A stretch of DNA of 8,199 nucleotides from an uncultured Clostridia bacterium (GCA_934663595.1 CAKUKM010000060.1:1-8199); one strand, 5' to 3'; numbered from the stretch's first letter, positions 1 through 7,192 are shown. Notes: generated from the sequence alone by a model not told the origin. Translations and numbers: made by a program.

Positions 1-126
1 CTTGCCGAGCTGTGCGATTGCGCGATCTGCGTGCCCGCGCACACGCCTGCGGAGGTGCAGGAATTCCATCTGCCGGTCTACCACGCGCTGTGCGCCATGG
101 TCGAGGCGAAGTTTTTTAAGGAATAG
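1..126 (+). CDS. SIS-domain phosphosugar isomerase, GmhA-like (C-terminal end only)
   Basis: Only the last 41 codons and a TAG stop are present; the gene begins outside the window. The visible peptide contains VPAHTPAEVQEFHLPVYHAL, the C-terminal signature of D-sedoheptulose-7-phosphate isomerases (P-x-x-T-x-x-x-Q-E-x-H then H-x-L-C-x-x-V-E). Gln20 and His28 of the fragment have the same 8-residue spacing as the active-site Gln and His near the C-terminus of E. coli GmhA. The protein then ends shortly after, as in that family. GmhA isomerises sedoheptulose 7-phosphate to a heptose 7-phosphate for ADP- or GDP-heptose synthesis, in the cytoplasm. In a Firmicute a related SIS isomerase acting on another sugar phosphate is also possible, because the substrate-specific N-terminal part is not visible. 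It converges on the oxidoreductase gene to its right. Confidence 0.75.
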   Translation, partial: LAELCDCAICVPAHTPAEVQEFHLPVYHALCAMVEAKFFKE

Positions 127-132
127 AAAATG

Positions 133-159
133 AAAAAGGGGCGGCCCTAACGGGCCGCC
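133..159 (-). terminator. Rho-independent terminator for the - strand oxidoreductase gene
   Basis: A perfect 8-bp GC stem (140-147 with 152-159) closes a 4-nt loop. Read on the - strand it is followed by CC and five T (complement of the A run 133-137), a canonical intrinsic terminator. On the + strand the stem is followed only by TTGG, so its direction is mainly leftward. It lies about 55 bp beyond the oxidoreductase stop codon. Confidence 0.7.
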
Positions 160-170
160 TTGGCACAGGA

Positions 171-209
171 AAGCACCCGCTCGATGCTTTATTCGGAGCG
201 GGTGCTTTT
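171..209 (+). terminator. Rho-independent terminator for the + strand isomerase gene
   Basis: A perfect 12-bp inverted repeat (171-182 with 196-207) has a 13-nt loop and ends in TTTT on the + strand, 45 bp after the isomerase stop. On the - strand it is followed by TTTCC, so it may also slow transcription coming from the oxidoreductase. Confidence 0.7.
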
Positions 210-215
210 GTGCAA

Positions 216-1388
216 TCAGATTTCGGGGATGTTGATTTCGATTTCGCGGCCGAGCTCGGCGGACTTTACGATGCCGTCGATGATCGCCTGATTGTAGAGA
301 ATCTGGCTGGACGGAACCGGCGCGGGCTTGCCTTCCTTGATCGCGTCGAGGAACGAGCGGATCTTTTTGTAGAACAGGCCCTGGAACACCTTGCCCTCGG
401 TCTTGATGATCGGGATCTTGGTTTCGGTCTGCGCGCCCGCCACGTCGGTATACAGCGTCATCTCGCCGCCGACGGTGCCGTTCCAGCAATCGGTGGACGG
501 AATGCGCAGCGCGGCCTTTTTGCCCATGATGATCGTGTCGCCGGGGGTGTCGACATGCATGGCCCACGCGATGCGGAAGTCGAGAATGATGCCGCCCTCG
601 AGGCGAATGAACGCCGCGGCGAAGTCCTCTACGGAGAAGCGCTTCGCGTTTTCTTCGGCGGTGTGGTTCGCGTCGGCGTACTGATACATCGGGTTCGTGC
701 CGAAGAAGTTCGAGGTATAGCCGGTCACGGTCAGCGGCTTCGGATAGCCGATTGCGTTCAGCACCATATCCAGCGAATAGCAGCCGATATCGCCCATCGC
801 GCCGATGCCGCCGGTGGACTTTTCAATGAACGTGCTGTTCGGAATGCCGCGGCGACGGCCGCCGCCGGTCTGGATGTAATAGATTTCGCCCAGCGCGCCG
901 GATTCGACGATCTTCTTGATCATTTTCATGTTCTCGTCGCCGCGCGGCTGGAAGCCGATGGAGAGGAGCTTGCCGCTCTTCTTCTCCGCGCGCATGACCT
1001 CGACCGCCTCGTCGAGCGTTACGGTAAACGGCTTTTCCAGCAGCACGTTGACGCCGTGCTCGAGCGCGTAGATCGTCGGGGCCGCGTGCTGCGTGTTGAA
1101 CGTGCAGACGCTCACCGCGTCGAGATCCGGTTCGTTGTCGATCAGTTCCTTGTGGTCGTGATAGAAGCGAACGCCCTTCACGCCGTAGCGCTCCATAAAT
1201 TTCTGCGCCTTGCCGTCGATCCAGTCCGCCGCCGCGACGACTTCTACGTCGGGCATCTGCAGATAGCTTTCAATGTGGCTCTCGGCAATCCAGCCGGTGC
1301 CGATAATGCCGACCTTCAGCTTGCGGGAAGCGTCGATCGCCTTGCCCTCTACGGTGGGGGTGAAGCTGCTGAGAACGGAATCCGTCAT
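216..1388 (-). CDS. Gfo/Idh/MocA family NAD(P)-dependent oxidoreductase
   Basis: This is a 390-residue cytoplasmic dehydrogenase of the Gfo/Idh/MocA family. The N-terminal Rossmann fold starts after a roughly 25-residue leader: VGIIGTGWIA (residues 26-35) is the dinucleotide-binding glycine motif, with an acidic residue at the end of beta-2 (VVAAAD, 50-55). LLEKPF (116-121) carries the family EKP motif with the catalytic Lys. GDIGCYSLD (199-207) is the second signature; the usual His of D-x-x-x-H is Tyr204, as seen in glucose-fructose oxidoreductase-like members. Family members oxidise or reduce sugars, inositols and sugar derivatives; the substrate cannot be read from the sequence. The ATG start is supported by AAAGGAG (1398-1404) nine bases upstream. 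It has its own promoter, so it is probably not cotranscribed only with rnz. No sugar transporter or kinase lies beside it to hint at the substrate. Confidence 0.93.
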   Translation of the reverse strand: MTDSVLSSFTPTVEGKAIDASRKLKVGIIGTGWIAESHIESYLQMPDVEVVAAADWIDGKAQKFMERYGVKGVRFYHDHKELIDNEPDLDAVSVCTFNTQHAAPTIYALEHGVNVLLEKPFTVTLDEAVEVMRAEKKSGKLLSIGFQPRGDENMKMIKKIVESGALGEIYYIQTGGGRRRGIPNSTFIEKSTGGIGAMGDIGCYSLDMVLNAIGYPKPLTVTGYTSNFFGTNPMYQYADANHTAEENAKRFSVEDFAAAFIRLEGGIILDFRIAWAMHVDTPGDTIIMGKKAALRIPSTDCWNGTVGGEMTLYTDVAGAQTETKIPIIKTEGKVFQGLFYKKIRSFLDAIKEGKPAPVPSSQILYNQAIIDGIVKSAELGREIEINIPEI

Positions 1389-1436
1389 GTTGATTTGCTC
1401 CTTTCGAAATGGGCGGTTGAATTGCCCGTCCCTTTC

Positions 1437-1445
1437 ATTATAACA
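1437..1445 (-). promoter_or_regulatory. Extended -10 promoter for the oxidoreductase gene
   Basis: On the - strand the sequence reads TGTTATAAT: a consensus TATAAT (1437-1442) with the TGn extension. No good -35 is present at 16-18 bp, which is common for extended -10 promoters. It lies in the 112-bp gap between rnz and the oxidoreductase, giving a leader of roughly 40 nt that contains only a weak GGGC/GCCC hairpin (1411-1427). Confidence 0.65.
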
Positions 1446-1500
1446 GGTTTCGTGCGGCAGAGTATACGGTTTTGTGGGGAATTTGTGCCGGTTTGTGCTG

Positions 1501-2412
1501 TCAGTCCTCGAAGCGCAGGCACGCGCTCAGGCCGTCCGTTCCGGCCTCGGCCGCGGGGAAGATCGCGCGCGCGGACTCCATGAACGCCTCCGGCTCCGGC
1601 ATTGCGGGGCTGAAGTGCGTAAGCCACAGGCGGCGGGCATGGGCGCTGGCCGCGAGCTGCGCCGCCTCGCCGATCATCATGTGGCCGACCTCTTTCGCGC
1701 GCGATTCCTTTTCCGGCGCGCCGTACATGCCCTCCAGGATCATCAGCTCCGCATCGCGCCCGGCGTTTGCAATGGCCGGAACGGGGCGCGTGTCGGTGGC
1801 GTAGACGACGGTGATTCCCCGGCGCGGCGGCGTCATGACCATTTCGCGGGTGAATACGCGGCCGTCCATTTCGACTGCCGACTGCCTCTGCAGCGCGCTC
1901 CAGAGCTTGAGCGGAACGCCCGCGGCCCTTGCGCGCTCGGGCAGAAAGCGTCCCGCGCGCGGCAGATGAATGCGATAGCCCACGCAGTCCACGCCGTGCT
2001 GTAGTGCAAACGGCGCGATTTCCAGCCCGGCCAGCGCGAAGCCCTCCGGCACGGATGGATCGATTTCGATATATTCAATTTCAAACGGCAGCCGCGGCGC
2101 GATGATGCGCAGCGCGTTCACGACCGTTTTCACGCCCGTCGGGCCCGCGATGCGCACCTTTTCCGTTCGCCCCTGATTGCTCATGGACAATAAAAGTCCC
2201 GGAAGGCCGCTGACATGGTCGGCATGGAAGTGCGTCAGCAGGATCGCGTCGATCGATTTAAACGAATAGCCGCAATCGTGAATGCGCACCTGCGTGCCCT
2301 CGCCGCAATCGAGCAGCACGCACGCGCCCTGATGGCGAACGATGGCGCTCGCGAGCGCGCGGTTTTTCAGCGGCATCATGCCGCCCGTTCCCAGAAGCGT
2401 AACCTCCAGCAC
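1501..2412 (-). CDS. rnz: Ribonuclease Z (tRNA 3' processing endonuclease)
   Basis: A metallo-beta-lactamase-fold zinc nuclease that cuts precursor tRNA 3' trailers just after the discriminator base. With the start chosen here it is 303 residues, normal for bacterial short-form RNase Z (about 300-310). Visible motifs are LLGTGG (6-11), LDCGEGTQ (34-41), the metal-binding HFHADH (61-66), and the further ligands His139 (ALQHG), Asp207 (YATDT) and His266 (LTHFSP). All seven correspond to the known B. subtilis zinc ligands in order and spacing. I chose GTG at 2410-2412 because it gives the family-typical MLEVTLLGTG start and has GAGGTG six bases upstream. A GTG at 2419-2421 would add three residues but overlaps that site. 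The stretch at about 165-185, normally near G-P-L-x-G-K-L, reads PLKLWSALQRQ and is unusual. It sits 15 bp after the propeller gene and is probably cotranscribed with it. Confidence 0.93.
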   Translation of the reverse strand: MLEVTLLGTGGMMPLKNRALASAIVRHQGACVLLDCGEGTQVRIHDCGYSFKSIDAILLTHFHADHVSGLPGLLLSMSNQGRTEKVRIAGPTGVKTVVNALRIIAPRLPFEIEYIEIDPSVPEGFALAGLEIAPFALQHGVDCVGYRIHLPRAGRFLPERARAAGVPLKLWSALQRQSAVEMDGRVFTREMVMTPPRRGITVVYATDTRPVPAIANAGRDAELMILEGMYGAPEKESRAKEVGHMMIGEAAQLAASAHARRLWLTHFSPAMPEPEAFMESARAIFPAAEAGTDGLSACLRFED

Positions 2413-2418
2413 GAAATG

Positions 2419-2424
2419 CACCTC
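2419..2424 (-). promoter_or_regulatory. Ribosome-binding site deciding the rnz start
   Basis: GAGGTG on the - strand, six bases before the GTG at 2412. The alternative upstream GTG (2421) lies inside this site and has only a weak purine stretch before it. Confidence 0.55.
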
Positions 2425-2427
2425 GAT

Positions 2428-4386
2428 TCATTGAATATCCAGCGTCAGCAGCCCTGCGTGACCGCCGGGAATGTACACGCGGCCGCCGATCACCGTCGGC
2501 CGGCACGGCGAAGCGCTGGTATGAATGCGGAGCGCCTCGACCGGCGATTCGGGATTGGATATGTCCGTGACCGCCACAACGCCGCCGGCGCGCTCCGTGG
2601 AAACGACATAGCGGCCGAAGAAGGTGAATTTGCCGGCGATAAAGCCGTCGCCCTTGAAAAGGGGCAGGTCGTCCGCGCAGGTATCGCCGCTCGTCGGCAG
2701 CTCGATCAGGCCGCCGTCCAGATTGTAATAGACCCTGTCGCCGCGGCAGTCGACGCCGTTTTCGGGGCCGAAGCCCATGAAGCCGTTGCGCTTGGGAATG
2801 CAATGCTCCGAAAGCATCGGATTTGCGCGGGCATTAAAGCGAATCAGCCCGTCGCGATGCCAGAACATGGCGGTGGAGCCGTCGCTCAGGGTGTGGAAGG
2901 CGAAGTTTTCGCCGTAAATCGGGCCGAGCTTGGCGTCACGTCGAATGATTTCAATCGGCTGCGCCGGATCGATCGCGTCGTAAACCTTGACGGTGGTCGA
3001 GCCGAGGCAGACGATCGCATAGCGCTCCGTGGAATCCAGAACGACCTGCAGCGCGGGCAGACTGTCCCGGATGCGGGCGACCGGCTCGATCTGGCCGCCG
3101 GCGCAGGAATAGATCGCGAGGCCGCATTCGCTTTCGGCGGAAAACAGAAATCCGCGCGCGAATTTGACGTTCTGGCAGAAGCCGTCCGTGGGCCGGGATT
3201 GGATGAGCCGCCCGTCTCTGTCCAGAATGCATATGCCGCAGGAGCCCGCCGCGATCGCCAGATGCTCGCCCGCCGCGCACACGTCGCTCACGAGTCCGCC
3301 GCAGGAAAACAGCGCGCGCAGCGCATCCGATGAAGAGAAAAACGGCGCAGGCTCAACGGGAAGGAATCGCGCGGCGGGCGCGGATTCGAGATTTCCAAAT
3401 CGGTTTTCGCAAATCGCGAGGCCGCCCCTTCCGGTTGCGACGGCGATTCGGTCGCCCGCCTGAGCGATGCCGACGATCGGATCGCAGTCCACGGTCCGGT
3501 CGATGATCGCGTCGTAATACGGGGCCGTTTTGGACCAGGCGTGCTCAATCAGCTCGAGCGTATCCTTCCGAAACGCGAAATAGCCCAGCCACGAATTCGT
3601 GACCGCGATGCACTTTTCAAACGCGTAGGCGCGCCAGGTGTCGAACGAGGAAATGTACGCCTGCCCGGTATAGATCGTGCGCAGATGTCTGATATTGACT
3701 ACATCGCGGATATCGAACACCTCGAGGCCGTTTCCGCGGCCAAAGCAGGGATCGTTCGGGTCGCTGAGATTCTGAATGCCGCGCCGGTGCTGGCCGATGG
3801 CGGCGTAGAGATAGCCGCCGCTGACGGTCAGGCCGTCGCCCCGGCCCTGCAGCGGAAGCCGCGTCAGCAGCCGCGGGGCGCGAATATCGCGCAGATCCAC
3901 GACCGCGACGTTCATGGCGCCCCACACGCCGCAATAGAGCACATCCTGAACTACGCACGCCGACTGCACCTCGCCGATGCGAATCAGCGAAATGAATCGG
4001 GGATGGCGCGCGTCGGCGATATCCACGATTTCCACGCCGTACTGGCGGCAGCTGACGAGCGCGAAATGGTTCCAAAGTGTAATGCCTGTCGCGTATTCCA
4101 CCGTCTGATAGTGCGCGAGCAGGCGAATGGTCTCTCCGCGCAGATCAAACAGCCACAGCCCGTTTTCCCGGGCACTGACAGCCGCGATACCATTCTGAAC
4201 GGCGATTTGCCTTGCGCCGCCGATACCGATATATTCATCCGCGACGCTGCCGTCGGGCGCGATTTTGCAGATGCGGCCGCCCGGGAACTGCGCGCCGTTC
4301 TGAATGGCATAAAAGCAGCCGCCGAACGCGCAGACGTCCATGCACGGGCCGAGCCGCCGGTCGGGGGTCAATTCGAATTCCAGCAT
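2428..4386 (-). CDS. LVIVD-repeat beta-propeller protein of unknown function
   Basis: A 652-residue protein made of repeated beta-propeller blades. Repeats of the LVIVD type (x-V-x-V-x-D-h-x-D-x-x-x-P-x-h) are seen at about 116-132 (YGVEIVDIADARHPRFI), 158-174, 219-235, 464-480 and 602-618. Shorter strand echoes appear near 77, 322, 382 and 421, and the chain ends on a blade strand (LLTLDIQ). The length and repeat spacing fit two propellers in tandem or one large one. There is no signal peptide, membrane segment or sorting signal, so it is likely cytoplasmic, unlike many LVIVD proteins, which are exported. It has about 20 cysteines, many for a propeller, consistent with a reducing compartment. 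No catalytic motif is recognisable; a scaffold or binding role is only a guess. The ATG has GAGGA (4391-4395) and GGAGG (4397-4401) upstream. It is the first gene of a likely two-gene unit with rnz. Confidence 0.8.
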   Translation of the reverse strand: MLEFELTPDRRLGPCMDVCAFGGCFYAIQNGAQFPGGRICKIAPDGSVADEYIGIGGARQIAVQNGIAAVSARENGLWLFDLRGETIRLLAHYQTVEYATGITLWNHFALVSCRQYGVEIVDIADARHPRFISLIRIGEVQSACVVQDVLYCGVWGAMNVAVVDLRDIRAPRLLTRLPLQGRGDGLTVSGGYLYAAIGQHRRGIQNLSDPNDPCFGRGNGLEVFDIRDVVNIRHLRTIYTGQAYISSFDTWRAYAFEKCIAVTNSWLGYFAFRKDTLELIEHAWSKTAPYYDAIIDRTVDCDPIVGIAQAGDRIAVATGRGGLAICENRFGNLESAPAARFLPVEPAPFFSSSDALRALFSCGGLVSDVCAAGEHLAIAAGSCGICILDRDGRLIQSRPTDGFCQNVKFARGFLFSAESECGLAIYSCAGGQIEPVARIRDSLPALQVVLDSTERYAIVCLGSTTVKVYDAIDPAQPIEIIRRDAKLGPIYGENFAFHTLSDGSTAMFWHRDGLIRFNARANPMLSEHCIPKRNGFMGFGPENGVDCRGDRVYYNLDGGLIELPTSGDTCADDLPLFKGDGFIAGKFTFFGRYVVSTERAGGVVAVTDISNPESPVEALRIHTSASPCRPTVIGGRVYIPGGHAGLLTLDIQ

Positions 4387-4416
4387 CGATTCCTCGCCTC
4401 CGTTCTGTCCATTACA

Positions 4417-4445
4417 GTTTTATCATATACGGCGCGAAGAGTCAA
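4417..4445 (-). promoter_or_regulatory. Promoter for the propeller-rnz unit
   Basis: On the - strand, TTGACT (4440-4445) and TAAAAC (4417-4422) are separated by 17 bp, matching a sigma-A promoter at 5/6 and 4/6 positions. The overlapping AT-rich TATGATAA could supply an alternative -10 but with poor spacing. It is about 30 bp upstream of the propeller start codon. Confidence 0.5.
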
Positions 4446-4476
4446 TCGATTTTGCGCGCGGCGGCGGGGAAAATGC

Positions 4477-4505
4477 TTGAATGCGGGTTCATCAAGTGGT
4501 ATACT
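4477..4505 (+). promoter_or_regulatory. Promoter for the Nudix-to-sigma operon
   Basis: TTGAAT (4477-4482), a 17-bp spacer, then TATACT (4500-4505) preceded by TGG, giving an extended -10. The expected start of transcription is about 4512, leaving a short leader before the GGAGG site at 4525-4529. It faces away from the - strand promoter; the two -35 boxes are 31 bp apart. Confidence 0.7.
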
Positions 4506-4535
4506 TAAATCAGAACTGTTTTTCGGAGGCGCGGC

Positions 4536-5012
4536 ATGGTTGAAACGACGCTTTGCTATATCGAGCATGCGGGAAGGGTGCTGCTGTTGCACCGGACGCG
4601 CAGGGACGAGGACCCGAATCGCGGCAAATGGATCGGCGTGGGCGGCCACATCGAGCCGGGCGAAACGCCGGAGGAATGCGCGCTGCGCGAGGTGCGCGAG
4701 GAAACGGGGCTTCGGCTGCTCGATTTGCGCAGCCGCGGCGTGGTGCGCTTTCGCTCGGACGCGAGTCCGGACGAGGATATGTATCTGTTTACGGCCACGG
4801 CGTTTTCCGGGCAGCTGCGCGAATGCGACGAGGGCGAGCTGAAATGGATCGAGAAGGAGAAGATGTTCGACCTTCCCATGTGGGAGGGCGACCGCGTGTT
4901 TCTCCAATTGCTGGACGAGGGCCGCGACAAATTCGATTGCACGCTGCAATACCACGGCGACGCGCTGGAGAGCGCGTATGTGGACGGGAGGCACTATGAA
5001 ATCCATTCGTGA
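4536..5012 (+). CDS. Nudix hydrolase, 8-oxo-dGTP diphosphatase-like
   Basis: A 158-residue cytoplasmic Nudix hydrolase. A complete Nudix box spans residues 37-59: G37, E43 and R51-E52-V-R-E-E-T-G-L, with the metal-binding glutamates E52, E55 and E56 in place. KWIGVGGHIEPGE just before and within the box, plus C-terminal CDEGELKWIEK, LPMWEGDR and the closing TLQYHGDAL, match the Firmicute subgroup annotated as 8-oxo-dGTP diphosphatase. These hydrolyse oxidised or other nucleoside triphosphates to the monophosphate, and the exact substrate here is not shown by sequence. The ATG is supported by GGAGG (4525-4529) six bases upstream. It is the first gene of the right-hand operon. Its last 17 bases overlap the next gene, suggesting translational coupling. 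Confidence 0.9.
   Translation: MVETTLCYIEHAGRVLLLHRTRRDEDPNRGKWIGVGGHIEPGETPEECALREVREETGLRLLDLRSRGVVRFRSDASPDEDMYLFTATAFSGQLRECDEGELKWIEKEKMFDLPMWEGDRVFLQLLDEGRDKFDCTLQYHGDALESAYVDGRHYEIHS
4986..4991 (+). promoter_or_regulatory. Ribosome-binding site deciding the sdaA start
   Basis: GGGAGG lies four bases before the ATG at 4996, inside the end of the Nudix gene. It supports that ATG over the in-frame ATG at 4978, which would add MWTGGT ahead of the conserved family N-terminus. Confidence 0.6.
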
Positions 5013-6192
5013 AATCTACAAAATCGGAAAAGGACCGTCCAGCTCGCACACGATGGGGCCGGAAAAGGCGGCGAGGCTGTTTAAATCCGAGCATCCGGAC
5101 GCGGATTGCTTTTCCGTTACGCTCTATGGCTCGCTCGCGATGACCGGCAAGGGCCACGGCACCGATCGCGTGCTGATCGACACGTTCGCGCCGGTGGAGA
5201 CGCGCATTGCGTTCGACACGGAAAGGACCGATCTTCCGCACCCGAACACGCTGGAAATGACGGCGACGAGGGGCGGCGAGCGCGTCGGCTTTATGCGCGT
5301 AATGAGCGTGGGCGGCGGCGACATTCGCATCGAGGGCAGGCCGGACGCGGAGGCGCCGGAGGTATACGGCGAAAAATCGTTCGCCGAGATCGCCGATTAC
5401 TGCAAGACCCACAAAAAGCGCATCAGCGATTACGTCGAGGACAACGAGGGGCCGGAGATCTGGGACTTTTTATGCCGGGTGTGGGCCTGCATGAAGAATG
5501 CGGTTCAGGAGGGGCTTACGCACAGCGGCGTGCTGCCGGGCGGGCTGAACGTGGAGCGCAAGGCGCAGTATCTGTTCAACCAGCGCCATATCGACGAGCG
5601 GCCCGAGACGCGCGAGAACCGGCTGGTGTGCGCGTATGCGTTCGCCGTAAGCGAGCAGAACGCGGGGCAGGGAACGATCGCAACCGCGCCCACGTGCGGC
5701 GCGTGCGCGTGCCTTCCGGCGGTGCTGAAATACATGCAGGAGGAAAAGGGCCTGCCCGACCGGCAGGTGCTGCGCGCGCTCGCGGTCGCGGGCGTGATCG
5801 GCAATATCGTAAAGACGAACGCGTCGATCAGCGGCGCGGAATGCGGCTGCCAGGCGGAGATCGGAACCGCGTGCTCGATGGCGGCGGCGGCGCTGGGCGA
5901 GCTGTTTGAAATGGGCATCGATCAGATTGAATACGCCGCGGAGGTCGCGCTGGAGCACCATCTGGGGCTGACGTGCGATCCGATCGGCGGGCTGGTGCAG
6001 ATTCCGTGCATCGAGCGCAACGCGGTGGCGGCCATGCGCGCGATCAACGCGATTCGAATTGCGAATTTCCTGACCGAGACGCGCAAGATCTCGTTCGATA
6101 TGGTGGTCGAGACGATGTATCAGACCGGCCGCGATCTGAACCGGATTTATCGCGAGACGTCCGAGGGCGGGTTGGCGAAGCTGTACAAATAA
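4996..6192 (+). CDS. sdaA: L-serine ammonia-lyase (L-serine dehydratase), iron-sulfur, single chain
   Basis: A 398-residue [4Fe-4S] L-serine dehydratase, converting L-serine to pyruvate and ammonia. The N-terminal beta domain begins with the signature GKGPSSSHTMGP (11-22). The alpha (catalytic) domain runs from about 130 to the end, with APTCGAC (231-237), NASISGAECGCQAEIGTACS (275-294) and CDPIGGLVQIPC (327-338). C285, C327 and C338 have the same 42/11 spacing that I recall for the three cluster cysteines of the Legionella pneumophila enzyme. Beta and alpha domains are fused, as in E. coli SdaA (about 455 residues), but this chain is shorter and resembles the compact roughly 400-residue form. 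It ends in GGLAKLYK, without the C-terminal cysteine that plugs the Legionella active site. It overlaps the Nudix gene by 17 bp and is followed six bases later by the lactonase gene. The enzyme is oxygen-labile, consistent with an anaerobe. Confidence 0.95.
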   Translation: MKSIREIYKIGKGPSSSHTMGPEKAARLFKSEHPDADCFSVTLYGSLAMTGKGHGTDRVLIDTFAPVETRIAFDTERTDLPHPNTLEMTATRGGERVGFMRVMSVGGGDIRIEGRPDAEAPEVYGEKSFAEIADYCKTHKKRISDYVEDNEGPEIWDFLCRVWACMKNAVQEGLTHSGVLPGGLNVERKAQYLFNQRHIDERPETRENRLVCAYAFAVSEQNAGQGTIATAPTCGACACLPAVLKYMQEEKGLPDRQVLRALAVAGVIGNIVKTNASISGAECGCQAEIGTACSMAAAALGELFEMGIDQIEYAAEVALEHHLGLTCDPIGGLVQIPCIERNAVAAMRAINAIRIANFLTETRKISFDMVVETMYQTGRDLNRIYRETSEGGLAKLYK

Positions 6193-6198
6193 GGGTGA

Positions 6199-7188
6199 AT
6201 GCAGATGCGATACGAGATGTATATCGGCGGCTACGGCGAAAGGAGTCTCGCGCGCGCGGAAATGGAAGACGGCAAAATCCGCGTGCTCGAGCGGTATGAG
6301 GCGAAGAATCATTCCTATCTCGCGATCGACGGCGAGAATCTCTATGCGGTGAGCGAGACGGAAAACGGCAGCGCGCTGAGTTATGCGATTCGGCCGGACG
6401 GCGCGCTTGAGCGCACGGCGGAGAAGCCAACGATGGGCTCGCTTCCGTGCCATGTGAGCGTCGCAAACGGGATATTGCTGGTTTCCAATTACGGCTCGGG
6501 CAGCCTTGCGCGGTTCGAGCTGGAAAACGGCGTGCTCGGCCGGGCGCTTCCGCTGATTCAGCGCTCCGGGCGCGGCCCGCGGCTCGACCGGCAGGAGGGC
6601 GCGCACATTCATTTCGCGCAGCGCACGCCGGGCGGCTGGGCGGCGATTTCGGATCTGGGAACGGATTCGATGCTGTTCATTCCGGTGCACGAAATCGGAA
6701 ACGACGCGCCGGAGCCGATCGTGGTTCACGCGCCGGCGGGCTACGGGCCGCGGCATCTGGCGTTTCCGAAGCGGGGCGATTGCTGGTACGCCCTGTGCGA
6801 GCTGCAGAGCGAATTGCTGATTTATCGCGGCTCGCCCACGCGGGCGGAGCGCATCGGGCGCATGCCGGTGGGCAATGCGAATTTCCCGGCGGCGCTGCGG
6901 CTTTCGCCGGACGAGACGCTGCTGGCGGCCACCGGGCGCGGCGAGAACATCATTTCGCTGTTCGCAATCGGCGAGGGCGGAATGCTTTCGAACCTGTGCA
7001 CCGTTTCCAGCCGCGGCGCATGGCCGCGCGACGTCGCCTTTTCGCCGGACGGGCGGATGCTGGTGTGCGCCTGCGAGCGCGGAAACGCGCTTTCGGTGTT
7101 CGAGGTGGACGGCGGCCGGCTTCACTATCGGGGACAGACGGAATTCGAGGCGCCCGCGTGCGTCGCGTTTCGAAGGAAAGAGGAATAG
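6199..7188 (+). CDS. Lactonase-family beta-propeller, 6-phosphogluconolactonase-like (Pgl/YkgB type)
   Basis: A 329-residue seven-bladed propeller of the lactonase family (PF10282 type), usual length about 330-350. Conserved blocks in order: LPCHVSV (82-88), SNYGSGS (96-102), EGAHIHF (133-139), SDLGTDSM (151-158), GPRHLAF (183-189), LRLSPDETLLAATGRGENII (233-252) and the repeat-like WPRDVAFSPDGRMLVCACER (275-294). In this family the best known role is hydrolysis of 6-phosphogluconolactone in the pentose phosphate pathway, but many members act on other lactones or are uncharacterised. No glucose-6-phosphate dehydrogenase gene lies nearby. There is no signal peptide. The start is ambiguous: ATG 6199 follows the sdaA stop by six bases, while ATG 6205 (two residues shorter) has better spacing from GGGTGA at 6193-6198. 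The stop is four bases before the next gene. Confidence 0.88.
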   Translation: MQMRYEMYIGGYGERSLARAEMEDGKIRVLERYEAKNHSYLAIDGENLYAVSETENGSALSYAIRPDGALERTAEKPTMGSLPCHVSVANGILLVSNYGSGSLARFELENGVLGRALPLIQRSGRGPRLDRQEGAHIHFAQRTPGGWAAISDLGTDSMLFIPVHEIGNDAPEPIVVHAPAGYGPRHLAFPKRGDCWYALCELQSELLIYRGSPTRAERIGRMPVGNANFPAALRLSPDETLLAATGRGENIISLFAIGEGGMLSNLCTVSSRGAWPRDVAFSPDGRMLVCACERGNALSVFEVDGGRLHYRGQTEFEAPACVAFRRKEE

Positions 7189-7192
7189 AATT

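Noticed and set aside
210..1583. 457-codon + strand frame over the oxidoreductase gene
   Set aside because: Antisense shadow: low-complexity acidic and Arg-rich peptide with no motifs, while the - strand frame has a clear Rossmann fold, ribosome site and promoter.
2215..3333. 372-codon + strand frame over the rnz/propeller junction
   Set aside because: Antisense to two recognised or repeat-bearing genes; composition typical of a GC-rich shadow.
3541..4842. 433-codon + strand frame across the propeller start and the Nudix gene
   Set aside because: It runs through the divergent promoter region and is out of frame with the Nudix motif; no plausible ribosome site or domain.
4978..4995. Longer sdaA start at ATG 4978
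   Set aside because: It adds MWTGGT before the conserved MKSIREIYKIGKGPSSSH start, and GGGAGG is placed correctly for ATG 4996 instead.
5470..7125. 551-codon open frame on the - strand across sdaA and the lactonase gene
   Set aside because: It is antisense to two genes with strong family motifs. Its product is Arg/Ala/His-rich with no domain, as expected from antisense of GC-rich codons.
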